Assembly: GCA_026014905.1 (NCBI GenBank)
Contig: JAOZHK010000197.1
Coordinates: 1-5,337, forward strand
Length of the DNA stretch: 5,337 nucleotides
Source: Candidatus Bathyarchaeota archaeon
Lineage (GTDB): Archaea > Thermoproteota > Bathyarchaeia > RBG-16-48-13 > GCA-020355125
Reading direction: 5' to 3'
Shown: piece by piece, positions 1 to 5,337 of the stretch
How positions within the stretch are numbered: the first letter of the stretch is position 1
How the letters are laid out: each line of letters starts with the position of its first letter
Notes under the pieces: model-generated
The model's input: the letters and a program-made list of their open reading frames with translations, nothing else
What the model was told of the DNA's origin: nothing
Databases searched by the model: none
Program-made: the position numbers and the translations under genes

Positions 1-704
1 CCCGTAAAGTCGTGTTGAGCCAGCAATGCGCTTAAAATACCATCAAAAGCCGGTTTTCCACAGTGCAAGGAATTCGTCCAAGCTCCACCTGGTTGTAAAT
101 AAGCTTCGGTTCCACCAACACAACTTCCAGATATTCCAAATGCGTTAGCTAATTGTTTTTTCCGTAAGTTCAAGAGTTTCCCCGCAGTTGCTACTGCCCC
201 AAAAACCCCTGAGGTTGCCGTTCGATGAAATCCATGGAGAACTTGATGTTGAGGACCTAAGGCTTCAGCAACTCGACCCATCACCTCAACTCCTGCAACG
301 ATACTTGTGATCAAATCTCGTCCCGAAAGACTTGACCATTCGGCTAGTGCGAGACTGACTGGAATCATTATTGGAGACCCGTGGCCACCGATCTGAGGCC
401 CATCAAAATCGTAGCTTTTTGCCATAATAGCATTGATGAAAGCTGCATTTGCTGATGATGTTTTCTCAGAATATCCCAGAATGGATGATACAGAAGCCCC
501 TCCAAGCATGCGCACGACAGAAAGGGCGGCTCTGGTAGCTTCAGCGTCGATACCAGCGATTGCACAGCCAATTGTGTCGAGAAGAGTCACTTTAGCTTTT
601 TCTATGACACCTAGAGGAATATCAGAGAAGGTTAAATCGGAGACAAAAGATGCTAGTTGAGTGGTAGCACTAATATCGGGTAAACGTGGATATTTGAAAG
701 ACAT
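1..704 (-). CDS. MmgE/PrpD family protein (2-methylcitrate dehydratase / cis-aconitate decarboxylase superfamily), C-terminus beyond the window
   Basis: This is the N-terminal half of an MmgE/PrpD-fold protein: 234 codons are open to the left edge, and family members usually have about 450 residues. The start is the ATG at 704-702, preceded by GGGTG (715-711) with a 6-nt spacer. Family landmarks are LLDTIGCAIAG (41-51), the NAAF/YDFD segment (86-101), H108 in GGHGSP, the AxAE-type helix at 118-122, GFHRTATSG (158-166) with H160, the KLLNL-ANAFGISGS region (176-194) and LHCGKPAFDGILSALLAQ (213-230). The family includes cytosolic enzymes that dehydrate 2-methylcitrate, decarboxylate cis-aconitate or isomerise iminodisuccinate, and many members of unknown substrate. 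Against human ACOD1 numbering (from memory), D93, H103 and H159 appear kept as D99, H108 and H160. T97 aligns with P103 and the catalytic K207 with N211. The substrate therefore cannot be assigned and may differ from the classical ones. It is divergent from the repair operon and probably unrelated to it in function. Confidence 0.93.
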   Translation of the reverse strand, partial: MSFKYPRLPDISATTQLASFVSDLTFSDIPLGVIEKAKVTLLDTIGCAIAGIDAEATRAALSVVRMLGGASVSSILGYSEKTSSANAAFINAIMAKSYDFDGPQIGGHGSPIMIPVSLALAEWSSLSGRDLITSIVAGVEVMGRVAEALGPQHQVLHGFHRTATSGVFGAVATAGKLLNLRKKQLANAFGISGSCVGGTEAYLQPGGAWTNSLHCGKPAFDGILSALLAQHDFT

Positions 705-734
705 AAAATACACCCTTCAAGTAACTTATGACGC

Positions 735-748
735 CAGTTTATTATACA
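735..748 (-). promoter_or_regulatory. Candidate TATA box for the MmgE/PrpD gene
   Basis: Read on the minus strand, this is TGTATAATAAACTG. The AT core is centred near 741, so an archaeal start site about 26 nt downstream would fall near 715 and leave a leader of roughly ten bases before the ATG at 704. A competing minus-strand box is TATTTATAT, the reverse of the element at 787-797, which would give a leader of about 60 nt. The sequence does not decide between them. Confidence 0.35.
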
Positions 749-752
749 GGAG

Positions 753-800
753 CGCTATTTCTTAGCTAACTAAACTAGAAATTAAGAAATATAAATAGCG
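753..800. repeat. Imperfect inverted repeat, candidate operator or hairpin
   Basis: The left arm CGCTATTTCTTA (753-764) is complementary to the two parts of the right arm, TAAGAAA (783-789) and AAATAGCG (793-800), with a small bulge of a few bases in the right arm. The central stretch 765-782 is AT-rich and unpaired. The right arm overlaps a TATA-like box, so protein binding here could affect either divergent promoter. A role is inference only. There is no T-run after the stem on either strand that would suggest a terminator. Confidence 0.45.
787..797 (+). promoter_or_regulatory. Second TATA-like box (core ATATAAAT), could serve either strand
   Basis: The core ATATAAAT followed by AG is nearly the same as the box at 910-919 (ATATAAAT, then TAG). 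On the plus strand it would place a start site near 818, giving a leader of about 165 nt for nurA that contains the nine-codon ORF at 828-854. On the minus strand the same bases read TATTTATAT and could drive the MmgE/PrpD gene. AT-rich spacers produce such boxes by chance, so confidence is low. Confidence 0.35.
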
Positions 801-909
801 TGTGGATCAACGAGGTAAGAGAGATTTATGAAGTTGTGCTTTATAATCAACTAGCTAGCTGCAGGAAGCCTCCACATATTCCTCTTAAGTCATGTTGTCA
901 GTCTAGTAT

Positions 910-919
910 CATATAAATT
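910..919 (+). promoter_or_regulatory. Probable TATA box of the nurA-herA-mre11-rad50 operon
   Basis: CATATAAATT resembles archaeal TATA boxes and lies about 70 nt before the nurA ATG. With the usual spacing of about 26 nt, transcription would start near 941 and leave a leader of about 44 nt. That leader includes the palindrome at 957-970 and the ribosome binding site at 969-975. No convincing purine-rich BRE is seen directly upstream (bases 900-909), which weakens the call. Confidence 0.55.
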
Positions 920-956
920 AGTCGACACACAGATTGACCGCTTAAGATTCGTTGAT

Positions 957-970
957 CTACGCGCGCGTAG
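957..970. repeat. Perfect 14-bp palindrome in the nurA leader
   Basis: CTACGCGCGCGTAG reads the same on both strands. It is strikingly GC-rich within an AT-rich leader and shares its last two bases with the nurA Shine-Dalgarno sequence. As DNA it could be a dimeric regulator site. As RNA it could fold as a five-pair stem with a CGCG loop next to the ribosome binding site. Either would allow control of operon expression, but neither is shown by sequence alone. Confidence 0.6.
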
Positions 971-975
971 GTGAT
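969..975 (+). promoter_or_regulatory. nurA ribosome binding site, decides the ATG start
   Basis: AGGTGAT matches seven bases of the ideal GGAGGTGAT complement of the 16S rRNA 3' end. It sits nine bases before the ATG at 985-987. The upstream in-frame TTG at 952 has no comparable site, so the ATG is preferred. Confidence 0.8.
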
Positions 976-984
976 AGTTCTTTG

Positions 985-2103
985 ATGAATAAACAACTCC
1001 CGATTCACATGGTTTTGGAAAACCTTGCAGATCGAGTCAGCAACATTCCTGTAGGCGATCCTCTGTTTGAAGATCCACGATATCATGCCATCAAGTTTCG
1101 TCCTGAACACTTCCATCCAATTGATGCGGCTGACAGTAGTCGAACGTTGTGTTTTATCGATGGAGGCAATGTATCCATCGTACGGGCACCGAACTTCGTT
1201 GTCGAATTGACTCGATTACATTCCTGCCAGTTTAACGGTCAGGAGAAAACACAGAATCCTCGTCCCAATCGGATTGAATTTTACACTATTTGTTGCGCTG
1301 CTTCGGAAAATAATCAAATAATCTACGAGACGGAGTTCATATCCGTTAATGATGAATGGCGAAAATTACTTCCAGATCCTCGTGATCTACGGTTTAATTC
1401 ATTTGATGATACGTTAATGACTGGACGCCAACGAGCCTCTATTGATCGAGTGGCTGATTGTGCGCGATTATTCGCTGAATGGTCGTATGCACAATATCTC
1501 ATAGAACATGAGTTAGAAGCAAATGATATCGTCGTGAAAGATGGCACCTTACAAACAAGCATCACGAATGAAGCAAAGTATGCGAACTCCACCTATGAAG
1601 CAGCAATGCAGAAAGGAGTCATTTTTTCTGGTTTAGCGAAAACGTCAAGGCTCTTCACAACGACAGGATATCCACTGTTGTCTTCTATCGGTATGTTAGC
1701 TGAGCAAACGGATCTCAAAACAGGTTCCTGGTACTACCATCCTATCGTCGATATTGCTCATCCAGATCATCGAGCCGAACTGTTTGCGGTCAAACTCCAG
1801 AAGAACTCAGAGTATGTGTTTCGATTTGAGATCTTACGCGATCAATTTCAGAACATGGGATTGAAAGCCCTGCGAACAGTAATAGGTACGGTAGCCCTGA
1901 ACTCCGTGGATATTTGTTTTCCAGGCTATCCCTATGGCTTGATTGAAGCGGATCAATTAGCCCGGGTAACGGACCGAGAAAAGGATTCACATAAAGTGCA
2001 ATTTATGTCCGCTGCAGCGTCCTCTGACTTGTGGTCTAGAATTAGTCGACACTTGAAATGCATCGATGCGCATTCACTATTAGATACGCTTGCAGGTGAA
2101 TAG
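985..2103 (+). CDS. nurA: NurA 5'-to-3' nuclease
   Basis: NurA is the nuclease partner of HerA. In archaea its dimer docks on the HerA hexamer and degrades the 5' strand at DNA ends. This protein has 372 residues from the ATG at 985, a usual length. The RNase H-like core is marked by FIDGGN (57-62), whose D59 is the motif-I metal ligand, and by VVKDGTL (183-189), whose D186 is the second conserved acidic site. GLAKTSRLF (216-224) follows. The C-terminal part has [14 protein letters not shown] (315-328) and DAHSLLDTL (361-369), in which H363 is the likely conserved C-terminal histidine. An in-frame TTG at 952 would add 11 residues, but the AGGTGAT site favours 985. It is the first gene of the operon, and its stop lies one base before the herA ATG. 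Asp codons are 23 GAT to 3 GAC, more skewed than in mre11. Identity is firm from motifs and context. Confidence 0.93.
   Translation: MNKQLPIHMVLENLADRVSNIPVGDPLFEDPRYHAIKFRPEHFHPIDAADSSRTLCFIDGGNVSIVRAPNFVVELTRLHSCQFNGQEKTQNPRPNRIEFYTICCAASENNQIIYETEFISVNDEWRKLLPDPRDLRFNSFDDTLMTGRQRASIDRVADCARLFAEWSYAQYLIEHELEANDIVVKDGTLQTSITNEAKYANSTYEAAMQKGVIFSGLAKTSRLFTTTGYPLLSSIGMLAEQTDLKTGSWYYHPIVDIAHPDHRAELFAVKLQKNSEYVFRFEILRDQFQNMGLKALRTVIGTVALNSVDICFPGYPYGLIEADQLARVTDREKDSHKVQFMSAAASSDLWSRISRHLKCIDAHSLLDTLAGE
2094..2099 (+). promoter_or_regulatory. herA ribosome binding site inside the end of nurA
   Basis: AGGTGA lies in the last nurA codons, five bases before the ATG at 2105. This argues against the upstream in-frame TTG at 2090, which would include the site itself in the coding region. 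Confidence 0.7.
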
Positions 2104-2104
2104 A

Positions 2105-3631
2105 ATGGAAATGATTGGAAGTATCATCTCAGGTAAACATGGCGACATCCTGATTCGACAAAAGAGTGGCGCGAAAGTCCAACTGGGAGACCTCCTTCTC
2201 GTGCAACAGGAGGCAGCGTTTCTTCTACTGCAAGTCTATGATGTCCTTTATGGAAGCCAGATCCCGTTAAAGCATCTTGAAATGGTCTCAGGTATGAAGC
2301 TGGAAGGCTATGCTGCGGAGCTCGATTTCATGAACCCTAACTTGCGCAATTACAGTATTATCCAAGTGAAAGCGGTTGCCCAAATCGAAGACGGCGAGAT
2401 ACGGATACCGAAAGAGCTCCCCCCATTTATGGGAGATGTGCGACATGTATCGAAAGGGGATTTTTACTTTTTGACACCCCCATCGCATCCCGTCTTTTTT
2501 GGTAATATTCGAAGTGGCGCGAAGGTGTTAGATGTACCCGTGTATCTGAATGGGCGGGACGTATTTACCCATCACGTGGTCATACCCGCCACAACGGGGC
2601 GGGGAAAAAGCAACCTTGTGAAAGTCATGCTCTGGGATGTGTTAGACAAAGATTATTGCGGCATGCTTGTCCTTGACCCCCATGACGAATATTTTGGGAG
2701 ACAAGGAAAAGGCATGAAAGATCACCCTCGAAGTAACGAATACCTTACCTATTATAGTTTACAACCTAGTCGAGGAGCAGTATCCCTCATTTTTCATATC
2801 ACTTTGATTAAACCATGGCATTTCCAAGGCATCATCCACTTCACCGAAGCACAAGAACAAGCATTGTACGTGGCTTATAACAGGTATCATGATAACTGGT
2901 TAACTGAAATCGCGAGAGGCACCGATTTACTCAACGTCGATCCGCGCACCACCAGTGTGCTTCAACGAAAAATGGACACAATGCTGGGTATACATACCGA
3001 TGACCATGGCAACGTCCTCTCTCGGACAAAAGTATTTAGCACCTCCTTAGGCTTGTCCACGCTAAAAGATATATTGGATGGCTTAGAGCATGGCAAGAAA
3101 ATTATTCTCGATACTTCACTCTTCACGGATGAGATTGAACTCCTACTGGGCAGCATGGTCCTGCAAGAAGCCATGTTCCGATACAAATACTACAAACAAA
3201 AAGGCTCGTTAAAGGATAAACCAGTGATTAGCGTGATTTTAGAAGAAGCGCCACGCGTGCTCAGCACAGACGTGCTGACGTCACAAGGCAAAAACATCTA
3301 TAGCGATATTGCCCGAGAGGGACGCAAATTCAAAGTGGGATTAATCGCGATCACCCAACTCGCCAGCATCATTCCCAAAACCATCCTTGCAAACATGAAT
3401 ACCAAAATTATTCTGGGCAACGAATTAGTCTCGGAACGCGCCGCAATAATCAATAGCGCGTCGCAAGACTTATCCGCGGATGACAGAAACATTGCAAGTT
3501 TAGATAAAGGCGAAGCTATCATCAGCTCAAACTTCACAAAGTTTGCGATTCCTATTCAAGCTCCGCTCTTTGAAGAGTACATTCAACAATTTAGAACCGC
3601 CACAAAAACAGCGAAACGACGCTTTGTGTGA
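2105..3631 (+). CDS. herA: HerA hexameric DNA translocase/helicase
   Basis: HerA is an FtsK-like ATPase that forms a hexamer, pumps duplex DNA and drives NurA resection. The 508 residues start with an N-terminal HAS-barrel region (about 1-105, [10 protein letters not shown] onward). The RecA-like ATPase domain begins near 125. Its P-loop is ATTGRGKS (162-169), with K168 and S169 binding nucleotide; the usual first glycine is alanine here. LVLDPHDEY (188-196) is the characteristic HerA DPHxEY motif. A helical insertion spans about 245-330. The Walker B segment is [10 protein letters not shown] (374-383), with E380-E381 in place of the common Asp-Glu. [17 protein letters not shown] (402-418) carries the likely arginine-finger residues R404/R407 and sensor Q418, and NTKII (432-436) follows. 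The start is the ATG at 2105, one base after the nurA stop and served by AGGTGA. An ATG at 2111 is an alternative. Its partner NurA is encoded directly upstream. Confidence 0.95.
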   Translation: MEMIGSIISGKHGDILIRQKSGAKVQLGDLLLVQQEAAFLLLQVYDVLYGSQIPLKHLEMVSGMKLEGYAAELDFMNPNLRNYSIIQVKAVAQIEDGEIRIPKELPPFMGDVRHVSKGDFYFLTPPSHPVFFGNIRSGAKVLDVPVYLNGRDVFTHHVVIPATTGRGKSNLVKVMLWDVLDKDYCGMLVLDPHDEYFGRQGKGMKDHPRSNEYLTYYSLQPSRGAVSLIFHITLIKPWHFQGIIHFTEAQEQALYVAYNRYHDNWLTEIARGTDLLNVDPRTTSVLQRKMDTMLGIHTDDHGNVLSRTKVFSTSLGLSTLKDILDGLEHGKKIILDTSLFTDEIELLLGSMVLQEAMFRYKYYKQKGSLKDKPVISVILEEAPRVLSTDVLTSQGKNIYSDIAREGRKFKVGLIAITQLASIIPKTILANMNTKIILGNELVSERAAIINSASQDLSADDRNIASLDKGEAIISSNFTKFAIPIQAPLFEEYIQQFRTATKTAKRRFV

Positions 3632-3636
3632 TCACA

Positions 3637-4926
3637 ATGTACAGATTTGCACACATGGCCGATTGCCATATTGGAGCCTGGCGAGATGAAACCCTTCGGA
3701 ACATGAATCTCCACGCCTTTGAACACGCCATTGATATCTGTATCACGGAGAACGTGAATTTTATCATCATCTCTGGAGACCTTTTTGACACTAATCTCCC
3801 GAACCTATCATATGTAAAACAAGCAGTTGAGAAGTTGCAATGTGCACGTAACCAAGGCATTCCCGTGTACATGGTCTATGGTTCACACGACTACAGCCCA
3901 CATACGGTGTCCATGATTGATGTATTGGAAAGCACCGAATTATTTGAAAAAGTGTCACAAGGACAATATGATGACGAGGTACTTGAGCTTCAATTTGTTA
4001 AAGACCCTGCAACAGGCGCGAAAATCACGGGCATCCCGGGAAGGAAAACCGGACTCGAAAAACAATACTATGAACACCTCAACACTGAACAACTGGAACA
4101 CGAAGCGGGATTCAAAATATTCCTCTTCCATACCTCCATCACCGAAATGAATCCAGGATATATCCCCGAAGCACAAAGCATTCCAATTTCCCTGTTTCCC
4201 AGAGGCTTTGATTACTATGCAGGTGGAAACATTCATAAGAAACACATCGGCCACTTCACAGATCATGCCTCTGTGGTATACCCAGGTCCATTATTTGCCA
4301 CAGATTTTCGAGATCTTGAAGACATGGCCCGCGGAGAACAGCGAGGATTCTACATCTCCGAATTTGATTCCACACTTATAACCACGAAATTCATACCAGT
4401 GCCCACCAGCAACGTCATCTATCACCATATAAACGCTGAGAACAAAACCGCGAGCCAAATTGAAGAATCCCTATTGTCGATAGCCCAACCCATGAGTCTC
4501 CACGATACAATCGTGCTCTTCCGGATATCCGGAACCATGATGTCAGGGCGCCCCGTCGACATCGATTTCCAGAGCTTTAAAGAATCTTTACGGGATAAAG
4601 GCGCCGTCTACGCAAACATCAATAGATACGCATTGCAGTCACAAGAACGAAGAGAAGTGACCGTCAAAGGCGGCACTAAATCAGAAATCGAGGAACGAAT
4701 TTTTCAAGAGGCCATAAGCGGATTTAATATTGACCCATCCATAACAAGTGCGAAAACGAAACGGTTTCTACAAAAGACACTCAGCGGTAAAAAGGGGATA
4801 GAACTCGCACAGAAATTACTTAACGCCCTCCGAGTCGAAAAGAAAGAAGGGGAAACCAACGCTGATTTTCGGAATCGAGTATTACATGACATCCTAGAAG
4901 TGACCAAGTTGGAGGAGCCCGAATGA
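3637..4926 (+). CDS. mre11: Mre11 DNA double-strand-break repair nuclease
   Basis: Mre11 is the Mn-dependent 3'-5' exonuclease and endonuclease of the Mre11-Rad50 complex. The 429 residues begin MYRFAHMADCHIG, matching the usual family start, so the ATG at 3637 is preferred to the GTG at 3628. Phosphodiesterase motifs are D9/H11 (ADCHIG), D48 (GDLFD, 47-51), YGSHDY (81-86, general-acid H84), H165 (LFHTS) and GGNIH (196-200). Compared with Pyrococcus Mre11 (remembered ligands D8, H10, D49, N84, H173, H206, H208), the N84 position is S83 and the H206 position is N198. Both are Mn2 ligands. The capping domain follows at about 250-335. The charged helical C-terminus (about 345-425) fits the Rad50 coiled-coil-binding region. 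The gene starts five bases after the herA stop and its TGA overlaps the rad50 ATG, so tightly coupled expression is likely. Confidence 0.95.
   Translation: MYRFAHMADCHIGAWRDETLRNMNLHAFEHAIDICITENVNFIIISGDLFDTNLPNLSYVKQAVEKLQCARNQGIPVYMVYGSHDYSPHTVSMIDVLESTELFEKVSQGQYDDEVLELQFVKDPATGAKITGIPGRKTGLEKQYYEHLNTEQLEHEAGFKIFLFHTSITEMNPGYIPEAQSIPISLFPRGFDYYAGGNIHKKHIGHFTDHASVVYPGPLFATDFRDLEDMARGEQRGFYISEFDSTLITTKFIPVPTSNVIYHHINAENKTASQIEESLLSIAQPMSLHDTIVLFRISGTMMSGRPVDIDFQSFKESLRDKGAVYANINRYALQSQERREVTVKGGTKSEIEERIFQEAISGFNIDPSITSAKTKRFLQKTLSGKKGIELAQKLLNALRVEKKEGETNADFRNRVLHDILEVTKLEEPE
4501..4534. repeat. Two adjacent palindromic elements inside mre11
   Basis: CACGAT-aca-ATCGTG (4501-4515) has six-pair arms and a three-base loop. 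Three bases later comes TTCCGGATATCCGGAA (4519-4534), a perfect 16-bp palindrome. They cover codons 289-300 of mre11, in the capping domain. They could fold in the mRNA or be binding sites, but a chance origin is possible, because one 16-bp palindrome is expected in fewer than one in ten windows of this size. Confidence 0.5.
4911..4915 (+). promoter_or_regulatory. rad50 ribosome binding site inside the end of mre11
   Basis: GGAGG lies seven bases before the ATG at 4923, an ideal archaeal spacing. With the ATGA overlap this indicates that rad50 is re-initiated efficiently after mre11. Confidence 0.8.
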
Positions 4927-5337
4927 TCATCAAGAAGTTACAGATGTACAACATCAGAAGCTACACTATCCATCACCCCATTGTCTTTTCGACTGGCACT
5001 ATCCTGTTCCAAGGCGACGTCGGGTCCGGCAAGTCAACGATTCTGTTAGCGATTGAGTTCGCGTTATTTGGGTTAGGCGACATCGAAGGACAGCACCTGC
5101 TTCGAGGGAAAGAAAACGAAGGATGGGTTCAGCTTGAATTCGAAGTCAATGGACAAGACTATACGGTATATCGATCATTGGTTCGTAAACGCAAATACAT
5201 TCGACAAGGCGAAGGTTACATCATCGAAGGGAATACGCGCACAGATTACGCTGTTACTGAAATGAAAGAACGAATGCTTCACATCTTAGATTTCAAAGAA
5301 CGACCCCGTCCAAAAACCAGCTCCCTCATTTTTCGTT
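4923..5337 (+). CDS. rad50: Rad50 SMC-like ATPase, N-terminal fragment cut by the window edge
   Basis: Rad50 dimerises through ABC-type ATPase heads, bridges DNA ends through a long coiled coil with a zinc hook, and controls Mre11 by ATP-driven opening. Only the first 138 codons are present; full proteins have about 800-900 residues. MIIKKLQMYNIRSY is the typical strand-loop start of the family. The P-loop is GDVGSGKST (31-39) with K37, followed by ILLAIEFALFG (40-50), the usual helix after Walker A. LEFEVNGQDYTVYRSL (71-86) forms the lobe-I beta strands. The last residues, SSLIFR (133-138), lead toward the Q-loop, which lies beyond the edge. The coiled coil, zinc hook, signature motif and Walker B also lie outside the window. 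The ATG overlaps the mre11 TGA by four bases, and GGAGG stands seven bases upstream. SbcC is the bacterial homologue, but the herA-nurA context favours archaeal Rad50. Confidence 0.94.
   Translation, partial: MIIKKLQMYNIRSYTIHHPIVFSTGTILFQGDVGSGKSTILLAIEFALFGLGDIEGQHLLRGKENEGWVQLEFEVNGQDYTVYRSLVRKRKYIRQGEGYIIEGNTRTDYAVTEMKERMLHILDFKERPRPKTSSLIFR

Larger units (their letters stand above)
705..984. other. Divergent intergenic region between the MmgE/PrpD gene and nurA
   Basis: This 280-nt AT-rich stretch separates two divergent genes and must carry both promoters. It contains TATA-like boxes at 787-797 and 910-919, an imperfect inverted repeat at 753-800 and a 14-bp palindrome at 957-970. Its longest start-to-stop reading is a nine-codon ORF at 828-854. 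I see no tRNA, CRISPR repeat or clear terminator here. The TTG-initiated extension of the nurA frame into 952-984 is judged untranslated leader. Confidence 0.7.

Noticed and set aside
433..660. 75-codon plus-strand open frame
   Set aside because: It lies antisense to the well-supported MmgE/PrpD frame, has no ribosome binding site and shows no recognisable motif.
851..860. CTAGCTAGCT short self-complementary run
   Set aside because: It is an overlapping simple repeat too short to support an operator or hairpin call.
3627..3636. TGTGATCACA palindrome just before the mre11 ATG, resembling CRP half-sites
   Set aside because: At 10 bp with no spacer it is expected by chance in a window of this size. 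It also spans the herA stop, and GTGAT may serve as a weak ribosome binding site. CRP control is not expected in archaea.
3955..4266. 103-codon minus-strand open frame inside mre11
   Set aside because: Its sequence has no family features, and the plus-strand frame carries all Mre11 motifs. It is an antisense shadow.
1..5337. Search for mobile elements, CRISPR arrays, tRNA genes, toxin-antitoxin pairs or a new defence system
   Set aside because: No transposase, terminal repeats, regularly spaced repeats or tRNA-like folds are visible. HerA-NurA pairs also occur in some phage-defence loci, such as Sir2-HerA, but here the neighbours are mre11 and rad50, which points to housekeeping repair.
3637..5337. 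Bacterial SbcD-SbcC pair
   Set aside because: The genes are homologous, but adjacent nurA and herA, the TATA-like box and the Shine-Dalgarno pattern fit archaeal Mre11-Rad50 better.

Overview
The window looks archaeal. Four co-directional genes read nurA, herA, mre11 and rad50, the classic archaeal DNA double-strand-break end-resection operon. Strong Shine-Dalgarno sequences fitting the end of archaeal 16S rRNA and a TATA-like box upstream of the operon agree with this. Base composition is mid-range and codon use is mixed, so neither fixes the lineage. The Mre11 and Rad50 sequences resemble forms I associate with DPANN or Asgard-type archaea rather than Pyrococcus or Sulfolobus, but this is an impression from memory and not a search result.

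Layout: bases 1-704 (minus strand) hold the N-terminal 234 codons of an MmgE/PrpD-family protein, cut by the left edge. Bases 705-984 are a divergent intergenic region. It contains two TATA-like boxes on the plus strand, an imperfect inverted repeat, and a perfect 14-bp palindrome that runs into the nurA ribosome binding site. From 985 to the right edge the plus strand is packed: nurA (985-2103), herA (2105-3631), mre11 (3637-4926) and the first 138 codons of rad50 (4923 onward, cut by the right edge). Junctions are +1 nt, +5 nt and a 4-nt ATGA overlap, so the four genes are almost certainly one transcript.

How the genes work together (family knowledge): Mre11-Rad50 recognises and opens broken DNA ends. 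The hexameric HerA translocase with its NurA nuclease partner then resects the 5' strand to give 3' tails for the RadA recombinase. The MmgE/PrpD gene is divergent and has no evident link to repair.

The system itself is known. The points most worth a second look are substitutions in this copy: two presumed Mn2 ligands of Mre11 (Asn to Ser, His to Asn), two active-site positions of the MmgE/PrpD protein, and the palindromes in the nurA leader and inside mre11.
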